Shown here: positions 54,993 to 64,000 of the stretch, piece by piece
Position numbering within the stretch: the stretch's first letter is position 1
Layout of the letters: each line of letters opens with the position of its first letter
DNA from: Saccoglossus kowalevskii
Lineage: Eukaryota > Hemichordata > Enteropneusta > Harrimaniidae
Reading direction: 5' to 3'
NCBI RefSeq assembly: GCF_000003605.2
Contig: NW_003127757.1
Span: forward strand, 62,001-126,000
Length of the DNA: 64,000 nucleotides
Notes under the pieces: generated by a model
What the model saw: only the letters and a program-made list of their open reading frames with translations
Databases searched by the model: none
What the model was told of the DNA's origin: nothing
Translations under genes and position numbers: made by a program

Positions 54993-55334
54993 TATGGGTT
55001 AGTGTGGAATTATCCAATGCCATCCTGCAACATAACTATGTCTGTTTTGTAGTGGTACTAACAGTGGTTCTCATTGACCGTATGGGTTAGTGTGGAATTA
55101 TCCAATGCCATCCTGCAACTTAACTATGTCTGTTTTGTAGTGGTACTAACAGTGGTTCTCATTGACCGTATGGAATTATCCAATGCCATCCTGCAACATA
55201 ACTATGTCTGTTTTGTAGTGGTACTAACAGTGGTTCTCATTGACTGTATGGGTTAGTGTGGAATTATCCAATGCCATCCTGCAACTTAACTATGTCTGTT
55301 ATGTAGTGGTACTAACAGTGGTTCTCATTGTCTG
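54993..55334 (+). repeat. Four-unit block with 78-bp unit, copy of 31256-31597
   Basis: The block contains the same ten-base deletion (unit 55169-55246), TGTTATGTAG and CATTGTCTG as the proximal copy. Just downstream, 55687-56126 matches the start of 4047-5190, so the 54-56 kb stretch joins segments seen far apart elsewhere. Confidence 0.93.
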
Positions 55335-57357
55335 TATGGGTTAGTGTGGAATTATCCAATGCCATCCTGCAACTTAACTATGTCTGTTTTGTAGTGGTAC
55401 TAACAGTGGTTCTCATTGACTGTATGGGTTAGTGTGGAATTATCCAATGCCATCCTGCAACATAACTATGTCTGTTTTGTAGTGGTACTAACAGTGGTTC
55501 TCATTGACCGTATGGGTTAGTGTGGAATTATCCAATGCCATCCTGCAACTTAACTATGTCTGTTTTGTAGTGGTACTAACAGTGGTTCTCATTGACTGTA
55601 TGGGTTAGTGTGGAATTATCCAATGCCATCCTGCAACTTAACTATGTCTGTTTTGTAGTGGTACTAACAGTGGTTTTCATTGACCGTATGGGTTAGTGTG
55701 GAATTATCCAATGCCATCCTGCAACTTAACTATGTCTGTTTTGTAGTGGTACTAACAGTGGTTCTCATTGACCGTATGGGTTAGTGTGGAATTATCCAAT
55801 GCCATCCTGCAACTTAAGTATGTCTGTTTTGTAGTGGTACTAACAGTGGTTCTCATTGACCGTATGGGTTAGTGTGGAATTATCCAATGCCATCCTGCAA
55901 CTTAACTATGTCTGTTTTGTAGTGGTACTAACAGTGGTTCTCATTGACCGTACAGGTTAGTGTGGAATTATCCAATGCCATCCTGCAACTTAACTATGTC
56001 TGTTTTGTAGTGGTACTAACAGTGGTTCTCATTGACCGTATGGGTTAGTGTGGAATTATCCAATGCCATCCTGCAACATAACTATGTCTGTTTTGTAGTG
56101 GTACTAACAGTGGTTCTCATTGACCATATGGGTTAGTGTGGAATTATCCAATGCCATCCTGCAACTTAACTATGTCTGTTTTGTAGTGGTACTAACGGTG
56201 GTTCTCATTGACTGTATGGGTTAGTGTGGAATTATCCAATGCCATCCTGCAACTTAACTATGTCTGTTTTGTAGTGGTACTAACAGTGTTTCTCATTGAC
56301 CGTATGGGTTAGTGTGCAATTATCCAATGCCATTCTGCAACTTAACTATGTCTGTTTTGTAGTGGTACTAACAATGGTTCTCATTGACCGTATGGGTTAG
56401 TGTGAATTATCCAATGCTATCCTGCAACTTAACTATGTCTGTTTTGTAGTGGTACTAACAGTGTTTCTCATTGACCGTATGGGTTAGTGTGCAATTATCC
56501 AATGCCATTCTGCAACTTAACTATGTCTGTTTTGTAGTGGTACTAACAGTGGTTCTCATTGACCGTACAGGTTAGTGTGGAATTATCCAATGCCATCCTG
56601 CAACTTAACTATGTCTGTTTTGTAGTGGTACTAACAGTGGTTCTCATTGACTGTATGGGTTAGTGTGGAATTATCCAATGCCATCCTGCAACATAACTAT
56701 GTCTGTTTTGTAGTGGTACTAACAGTGGTTCTCATTGACCGTATGGGTTAGTGTGGAATTATCCAATGCCATCCTGCAACATAACTATGTCTGTTTTGTA
56801 GTGGTACTAACAGTGGTTCTCATTGACCGTATGTGTTAGTGTGGAATTATCCAATGCCATCCTGCAACTTAACTATGTCTGTTTTGTAGTGGTACTAACA
56901 GTGGTTCTCATTGACCGTATGGGTTAGTGTGGAATTATCCAATGCCATCCTGCAACTTAATTATGTCAGTTTTGTAGTGGTATTAACAGTGGTTCTCATT
57001 GACTGTATGGGTTAGTGTGGAATTATCCAATGCCATCCTGCAACTTAATTATGTCTGTTTTGTAGTGGTACTAACAGTGGTTCTCATTGACTGAATGGGT
57101 TAGTGTGGAATTATCCAATGCCATCCTGCAACATAACTATGTCTGTTTTGTAGTGGTACTAACAGTGGTTCTCATTGACTGTATGGGTTAGTGTGGAATT
57201 ATCTAATGCCATCCTGCAACTTAACTATGTCTGTTTTGTAGTGGTATTAACAGTGGTTCTCATTGACTGTATGGGTTAGTGTGGAATTATCCAATGCCAT
57301 CCTGCAACATAACTATGTCTGTTTTGTAGTGGTATTAACAGTGGTTCTCATTGACTA

Positions 57358-58149
57358 TATGGGTTAGTGTGGAATTATCCAATGCCATCCTGCAACTTAA
57401 TTATGTCTGTTTTGTAGTGGTATCAACAGTGGTTCTCATTGACTGTATGGGTTAGTGTGGAATTATCCAATGCCATCCTGCAACATAACTATGTCTGTTT
57501 TGTAGTGGTACGAACAGTGGTTCTCATTGACTGTATGGGTTAGTGAGGAATTATCCAATGCCATCCTGCAACTTAACTATGTCTGTTTTGTAGTGGTATT
57601 AACAGCGGTTCTCATTGACTGTATGGGTTAGTGTGGAATTATCCAATGCCATCCTGCAACTTAACTATGTCTGTTTTGTAGTGGTACTAACAGTGGTTCT
57701 CATTGACTGTATGGGTTAGTGAGGAATTATCCAATGCCATCCTGCAACTTAACTATGTCTGTTTTGTAGTGGTATTAACAGTGGTTCTCATTGACTGTAT
57801 GGGTTAGTGTGGAATTATCCAATGCCATCCTGCAACATAACTATGTCTGTTTTGTAGTGGTACGAACAGTGGTTCTCATTGACTGTATGGGTTAGTGAGG
57901 AATTATCCAATGCCATCCTGCAACTTAACTATGTCTGTTTTGTAGTGGTATTAACAGTGGTTCTCATTGACTGTATGGGTTAGTGTGGAATTATCCAATG
58001 CCATCCTGCAACTTAACTATGTCTGTTTTGTAGTGGTACTAACAGTGGTTCTCATTGACTGTATGGGTTAGTGAAGAATTATCCAATGCCATCCTGCAAC
58101 TTAACTATGTCTGTTTTGTAGTGGTATTAACAGTGGTTCTCATTGACTG
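57358..58149 (+). repeat. Nine-unit segment (792 bp), copy of 6869-7660
   Basis: A unit with CTTAATTATG and TATCAAC is followed by two copies of the four-unit pattern A-B-C-B (57446-57797 and 57798-58149) with the same TACGAAC, GTGAGGAATT and TATTAAC markers. Differences are minor, such as ACAGCGG in one unit and GTGAAGAATT in the last. The preceding unit ends GACTATATGGG in both places. Confidence 0.94.
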
Positions 58150-59832
58150 TATGGGTTAGTGTGGAATTATCTAATGCCATCCTGCAACTTAACTATGTCT
58201 GTTTTGTAGTGGTACTAACAGTGGTTCTCATTGACTGTATGGGTTAGTGTGGAATTATCCAATGCCATCCTGCAACTTAACTATGTCTGTTTTGTAGTGG
58301 TACTAACAGTGGTTCTCATTGACTGTATGGGTTAGTGTGGAATTATCCAATGCCATCCTGCAACATAACTATATCTGTTTTGTAGTGGTACTAACAGTGG
58401 TTCTCATTGACCATATGGGTTAGTGTGGAATTATCCAATGCCATCCTGCAACATAACTATGTCTGTTTTGTAGTGGTATTAACAGTGATTCTCATTGACC
58501 GTATGGGTTAGTGTGGAATTATCCAATGCCATCCTGCAACTTAACTATGTCTGTTTTGTAGTGGTACTAACAGTGGTTCTCATTGACTGTATGGGTTAGT
58601 GTGGAATTATCTAATGCCATCCTGCAACTTAACTATGTCTATTTTGTAGTGGTACTAACAGTGGTTCTCATTGACCGTATGGGTTAGTGTGGAATTATCC
58701 AATGCCATCCTGCAACATAACTATGTCTGTTTTGTAGTGGTACTAACAGTGGTTCTCATTGACTGTATGGGTTAGTGTGGAATTATCCAATGCCATCCTG
58801 CAACATAACTATGTCTGTTTTGTAGTGGTATTAACAGTGGTTCTCATTGACTGTATGGGTTAGTGTGGAATTATCCAATGCCATCCTGCAACTTAACTAT
58901 GTCTGTTTTGTAGTGGTACTAACAGTGGTTCTCATTGACTGTATGGGTTAGTGTGGAATTATCCAATGCCATCCTGCAACTTAACTATGTCTGTTTTGTA
59001 GTGGTATTAACAGTGGTTCTCATTGACTGTATGGGTTAGTGTGGAATTATCCAATGCCATCCTGCAACTTAACTATGTCTGTTTTGTAGTGGTACTAACA
59101 GTGGTTCTCATTGACTGTATGGGTTAGTGTGGAATTATCCAATGCCATCCTGCAACTTAACTATGTCTGTTTTGTAGTGGTACTAACAGTAGTTCTCATT
59201 GACCGTATGGGTTAGTGTGGAATTATCCAATGCCATCCTGCAACTTAATTATGTCTGTTTTGTAGTGGTACTAACAGTAGTTCTCATTGACCGTATGGGT
59301 TAGTGTGGAATTATCCAATGCCATCCTGCAACATAACTATGTCTGTTTTGTAGTGGTACTAACAGTGGTTCTCATTGACTGTATGGGTTTGTGTGGAATT
59401 ATCCAATGCCATCCTGCAACTTAACTATGTCTGTTTTGTAGTGGTACTAACGGTGGTTCTCATTGACTGTATGGGTTTGTGTGGAATTATCCAATGCCAT
59501 CCTGCAACTTAACTATGTCTGTTTTGTAGTGGTACTAACAGTGGTTCTCATTGACTGTATGGTTAGTGTGGAATTATCCAATGCTATCCTGCAACATAAC
59601 TATGTCTGTTTTGTAGTGGTACTAACAGTGGTTCTCATTGACCGTATGGGTTAGTGTGGAATTATCCAATGCCATCCTGCAACATAACTATGTCTGTTTT
59701 GTAGTGGTACTAACAGTGGTTCTCATTGACTGTATGGGTTAGTGTGGAATTATCCAATGCCATCCTGCAACTTAACTATGTCTGTTTTGTAGTGGTACTA
59801 ACAGTGGTTCTCATTGACTGTATGGGTTAGTG

Positions 59833-59910
59833 TGGAATTATCCAATGCCATCCTGCAACATAACTATGTCTGTTTTGTGTTGTGGTACTAACGGTGGTTC
59901 TCATTGACCG
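59833..59910 (+). repeat. Unit with TTTTGTGTTGTGG in place of TTTTGTAGTGG
   Basis: The unit that starts at 59821 carries an extra two bases and a changed AG, so it is 90 bp. Other length variants of this kind are the insertion near 12107 (CATTGTA, plus 7), near 785 (TTAATTAATG, plus 4) and near 6190 (CTAGTA, plus 6). Confidence 0.8.
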
Positions 59911-62286
59911 TATGGGTTAGTGTGGAATTATCCAATGCCATCCTGCAACTTAATTATGTCTGTTTTGTAGTGGTACTAACAGTGGTTGTCATTGACTGTA
60001 TGTGATAGTGTGGAATTATCCAATGCCATCCTGCAACATAACTATGTCTGTTTTGTAGTGGTACTAACAGTGGTTCTCATTGACTGTATGGGTTAGTGTG
60101 GAATTATCCAATGCCATCCTGCAACTTAACTATGTCTGTTTTGTAGTGGTACTAACAGTGGTTCTCATTGACCGTACAGGTTAGTGTGGAATTATCCAAT
60201 GCCATCCTGCTACTTAACTATGTCTGTTTTGTAGTGGTATTAACAGTGGTTCTCATTGACCGTACAGGTTAGTGTGGAATTATCCAATGCCATGCTGCTA
60301 CTTAACTATGTCTGTTTTGTAGTGGTACTAACAGTGGTTCTCATTGACCGTACAGGTTAGTGTGGAATTATCCAATGCCATCCTGCAACATAACTATGTC
60401 TGTTTTGTAGTGGTACTAACAGTGGTTCTCATTGACCGTACAGGTTAGTGTGGAATTATCCAATGCCATCCTGCTACTTAACTATGTCTGTTTTGTAGTG
60501 GTATTAACAGTGGTTCTCATTGACCGTACGGGTTAGTGTGGAATTATCCAATGCCATCCTGCAACTTAACTATGTCTGTTTTGTAGTGGTACTAACAGTG
60601 GTTCTCATTGACTGTATGGTTAGTGTGGAATAATCCAATGCCATCCGGCAACATAACTATGTCTGTTTTGTAGTGGTACTAACAGTGGTTCTCATTGACT
60701 GTATGGGTTAGTGTGGAATTATCTAAATGCCATCCTGCAACTTAACTATGTCTATTTTGTAGTGGTACTAACAGTGGTTCTCATTGACCGTATGGGTTAG
60801 TGTGGAATTATCCAATGCCATCCTGCAACATAACTATGTCTGTTTTGTAGTGGTACTAACAGTGGTTCTCATTGACTGTATGGGTTAGTGTGGAATTATC
60901 CAATGCCATCCTGCAACATAACTATGTCTGTTTTGTAGTGGTATTAACAGTGGTTCTCATTGACTGTATGGGTTAGTGTGGAATTATCCAATGCCATCCT
61001 GCAACTTAACTATGTCTGTTTTGTAGTGGTACTAACAGTGGTTCTCATTGACTGTATGGGTTAGTGTGGAATTATCCAATGCCATCCTGCAACTTAATTA
61101 TGTCTGTTTTGTAGTGGTATTAACAGTGGTTCTCATTGACTGTATGGGTTAGTGTGGAATTATCCAATGCCATCCTGCAACTTAACTATGTCTGTTTTGT
61201 AGTGGTACTAACAGTGGTTCTCATTGACTGTATGGGTTAGTGTGGAATTATCCAATGCCATCCTGCAACTTAACTATGTCTGTTTTGTAGTGGTACTAAC
61301 AGTAGTTCTCATTGACCGTATGGGTTAGTGTGGAATTATCCAATGCCATCCTGCAACTTAACTATGTCTGTTTTGTAGTGGTACTAACAGTAGTTCTCAT
61401 TGACCGTATGGGTTAGTGTGGAATTATCCAATGCCATCCTGCAACATAACTATGTCTGTTTTGTAGTGGTACTAACAGTGGTTCTCATTGACTGTATGGG
61501 TTAGTGTGGAATTATCCAATGCCATCCTGCAACTTAACTATGTCTGTTTTGTAGTGGTACTAACGGTGGTTCTCATTGACTGTATGGGTTAGTGTGGAAT
61601 TATCCAATGCCATCCTGCAACTTCATTATGTCTGTTTTGTAGTGGTACTAACAGTGGTTCTCATTGACCGTACAGGTTAGTGTGGAATTATCCAATGCCA
61701 TCCTGCAACTTAACTATGTCTGTTTTGTAGTGGTACTAACAGTGGTTCTCATTGACCGTATGGGTTAGTGTGGAATTATCCAATGCCATCCTGCAACTTA
61801 ACTATGTCTGTTTTGTAGTGGTACTAACAGTGGTTCTTATTGACCATATGGGTTAGTGTGGAATTATCCAATGCCATCCTGCAACTTAACTATGTCTGTT
61901 TTGTAGTGGTACTAACAGTGGTTCTTATTGACCATATGGGTTAGTGTGGAATTATCCAATGCCATCCTGCAACTTAACTATGTCTGTTTTGTAGTGGTAC
62001 TAACGGTGGTTCTCATTGACCGTATGGGTTAGTGTGGAATTATCTAATGCCATCCTGCAACTTAACTATGTCTGTTTTGTAGTGGTACTAACAGTGGTTC
62101 TCATTGACTGTATGGGTTAGTGTGGAATTATCCAATGCCATCCTGCAACATAACTATGTCTGTTTTGTAGTGGTACTAACAGTGGTTCTCATTGACTGTA
62201 TGGGTTAGTGTGGAATTATCCAATGCCATCCTGCAACATAACTATGTCTGTTTTGTAGTGGTACTAACAGTGGTTCTTATTGACCG

Positions 62287-62550
62287 TATGGGTTAGTGTG
62301 GAATTATCCAATGCCATTCTGCAACTTAATTATGTCTGTATTGTAGTGGTACTAACAGTGGTTCTTATTGACCGTATGGGTTAGTGTGGAATTATCCAAT
62401 GCCATTCTGCAACTTAATTATGTCTGTATTGTAGTGGTACTAACAGTGGTTCTTATTGACCGTATGGGTTAGTGTGGAATTATCCAATGCCATTCTGCAA
62501 CTTAATTATGTCTGTATTGTAGTGGTACTAACAGTGGTTCTTATTGACCG
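62287..62550 (+). repeat. Three successive identical units (TGTATTGTAG type)
   Basis: Units at 62287, 62375 and 62463 are identical and share a private combination: CCATTCTGC, CTTAATTATG, TGTATTGTAG and TTATTGACCG. TGTATTGTAG is not seen elsewhere in the window. This is a monomer triplicated in place very recently. Confidence 0.95.
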
Positions 62551-63254
62551 TATGGGATAGTGTGGAATTATCCAATGCCATCCTGCAACTTAACTATGTC
62601 TGTTTTGTAGTGGTACTAACAGTGGTTCTCATTGACCGTACAGGTTAGTGTGGAATTATCCAATGCCATCCTGCAACATAACTATGTCTGTTTTGTAGTG
62701 GTACTAACAGTGGTTCTCATTGACTGTATGTGTTAGTGTGGAATTATCCAATGCCATCCTGCAACTTAACTATGTCTGTTTTGTAGTGGTATTAACAGTG
62801 GTTCTCATTGACCGTATGGGTTAGTGTGGAATTATCCAATGCCATCCTGCAACTTAACTATGTCTGTTTTGTAGTGGTACTAACAGTGGTTCTCATTGAC
62901 CATATGGGTTAGTGTGGAATTATCCAATGCCATTCTGCAACTTAACTATGTCTGTTTTGTAGTGGTACTAACAGTGGTTCTCATTGACCGTATGGGTTAG
63001 TGTGGAATTATCCAATGCCATCCTGCAACATAACTATGTCTGTTTTGTAGTGGTATTAACAGTGGTTCTCATTGACTGTATGGGTTAGTGTGGAATTATC
63101 CAATGCCATCCTGCAACTTAACTATGTCTGTTTTGTAGTGGTACTAACAGTGGTTCTCATTGACTGTATGAGTTAGAGTGGAATTATCCAATGCCATCCT
63201 GCAACTTAACTATGTCTGTTTTGTAGTGGTACTAACAGTGGTTGTCATTGACTG

Positions 63255-63606
63255 TATGGGTTAGTGTGGAATTATCCAATGCCATCCTGCAACTTAACTA
63301 TGTCTGTTTTGTAGTGGTACTAACAGTGGTTCTCATTAACCGTACAGGTTAGTGTGGAATTATCCAATGCCATCCTGCAACTTAACTATGTCTGTTTTGT
63401 AGTGGTACTAACAGTGGTTCGCATTGACTGTATGGGTTAGTGTGGAATTATCCAATGCCATCCTGCAACTTAATTATGTCTGTTTTGTAGTGGTACTAAC
63501 AGTGGTTCTCATTAACCGTACAGGTTAGTGTGGAATTATCCAATGCCATCCTGCAACTTAACTATGTCTGTTTTGTAGTGGTACTAACAGTGGTTCGCAT
63601 TGACTG
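63255..63606 (+). repeat. Dimer HOR (176 bp), two copies
   Basis: A T40 unit ending CATTAACCG alternates with a TACAGG unit ending TTCGCATTGACTG; pairs start at 63255 and 63431. The TTCGCATTG marker occurs only here. The second pair differs by CTTAATTATG in its first unit. Confidence 0.92.
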
Positions 63607-64000
63607 TATGGGTTAGTGTGGAATTATCCAATGCCATTCTGCAACTTAATTATGTCTGTTTTGTAGTGGTACTAACAGTGGTTCTCATTGACTGTATGGG
63701 TTAGTGTGGAATTATCCAATGCCATCCTGCAACATAACTATGTCTGTTTTGTAGTGGTACTAACAGTGGTTCTCATTGACCATATGGATTAGTGTGGAAT
63801 TATCCAATGCCCTCCTGCAACATAACTATGTCTGTTTTGTAGTGGTACTAACAGTGGTTCTCATTGACCGTATGGGTTAGTGTGGAATTATCCAATGCCA
63901 TCCTGCAACATAACTATGTCTGTTTTGTAGTGGTACTAACAGTGGTTCTCATTGACTGTATGGGTTAGTGTGGAATTATCCAATGCCATCCTGCAACATA

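Larger units (their letters stand above)
1..64000 (+). repeat. 88-bp tandem satellite array, about 727 units, fills the window
   Basis: Units beginning TATGGG recur every 88 bp in one orientation across the whole window, for example at 1, 89, 4135, 22016 and 63959. Landmarks within a unit are CCAATGCCATCC (22-33), TGCAAC (34-39), TTTTGTAG (53-60), TACTAAC (64-70) and CATTGACCG (80-88). The commonest unit has 32 T, 20 A, 20 G and 16 C. Frequent variants are A or T at unit position 40, CCG/CTG/CCA at the unit end, TATGGG/TACAGG/TATGTG at the start, TCATTG/TTATTG/TTAATG at 79-84, TACTAAC/TATTAAC and AACAG/AACGG. There is no break, inversion or unique insert. Neither edge of the array is present. 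The family is not one I recognise; a heterochromatic satellite of a eukaryote is the natural reading. Repeat identity is certain; genomic location is inference. Confidence 0.99.

Noticed and set aside
11878-59654. Open frames of 60-63 codons at 11878-12069, 26321-26512, 28609-28800, 31337-31519, 38542-38733, 46274-46465, 47594-47785, 55074-55256 and 59463-59654
   Set aside because: All read the same satellite and begin at TTG, not ATG. Each exists only because a unit of 87 or 78 bp joins two frames that are closed in regular 88-bp units. The near-identical peptides reflect repeat identity, not selection. None has a separate promoter or codon pattern.
1-64000. CRISPR array
   Set aside because: The repeat is continuous, with no unique spacers between conserved repeats; variation is scattered point change.
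1-64000. Telomeric repeat, since every TATGGG unit contains GGGTTAG
   Set aside because: It occurs once per 88 bp and is never in tandem, so it is not a telomere or an interstitial telomeric tract.
1-64000. CENP-B box
   Set aside because: No unit form I read fits the core TTCG....A..CGGG; the TTCG near 46432 is a single diverged unit and TTCGCATTG near 63419 lacks the rest.
1-64000. Transposon, LINE, SINE, LTR element, tRNA or rRNA
   Set aside because: Reading through the window, I saw no break in the 88-bp phase large enough for such an insert; the largest length changes I found are minus 12, minus 10, plus 7 and plus 6 bases.
1-64000. Stem-loop from GTTAGT and ACTAAC in each unit
   Set aside because: Six base pairs with loops of over 20 bases and no extension; too weak to claim a structure. 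The CCATATGG palindrome of CCA-ended units is likewise a by-product of CCG to CCA change.

Overview
The whole 64,000-base window is one uninterrupted tandem satellite array. A unit of 88 bp repeats head to tail in a single orientation from base 1 (which falls exactly on a unit start) to base 64,000 (42 bp into a unit). There are about 727 copies, with a net indel drift of only about 18 bp against perfect 88-bp phasing. I found no unique sequence, protein-coding gene, RNA gene, transposon, CRISPR array or array edge on either strand.

The unit I use starts at TATGGG. Landmarks are TATGGGTTAG (1-10), CCAATGCCATCC (22-33), TGCAAC (34-39), an A/T dimorphic base (40), TTTTGTAG (53-60), TACTAAC (64-70) and CATTGACCG (80-88). 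The commonest form is 41% GC and T-rich on this strand (32 T, 20 A, 20 G, 16 C). Most copies differ from it at only a few bases. An array of this size and uniformity points to a eukaryotic nuclear genome (centromeric, pericentromeric, subtelomeric or sex-chromosome heterochromatin). I do not recognise the family and cannot name a species. Variation at three dinucleotide sites follows the CG/TG/CA pattern of CpG decay, which suggests a genome with cytosine methylation.

No single higher-order repeat (HOR) covers the window. It is a mosaic. Marker variants cluster into local HORs of 2 units (176 bp: 9157-9684, 40421-41036, 43829-44356, 63255-63606), 4 units (352 bp: 6957-7660, 8541-9156), 7 units (616 bp: 41365-42596) and 13 units (1144 bp: 20784-22631; 44709-46280). 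Blocks of about 260-1150 bp recur 10-53 kb away with the same rare changes, sometimes in swapped order. This is the expected product of repeated unequal exchange or segmental amplification inside the array.

Local zones: 8.4-10 kb is rich in TATGTG units; 16.5-20 kb carries TTTCTAG and GTAGTTC markers; 20.8-23.6 kb has 5- and 13-unit patterns marked by TTAATGACCA; 28-34 kb is rich in TACAGG; 39-42.6 kb carries ATGCCTGCC; 42.6-46.1 kb carries CATCATGC; 46.6-50 kb and 59-62 kb share several blocks. Three short stretches (3789-4046, 14179-14439, 16992-17263) hold clusters of one-base indels and may be consensus errors. Two odd units (27558-27647 and 46368-46455) are unusually diverged. The short open frames in the window are by-products of units whose length breaks the 88-bp phase.
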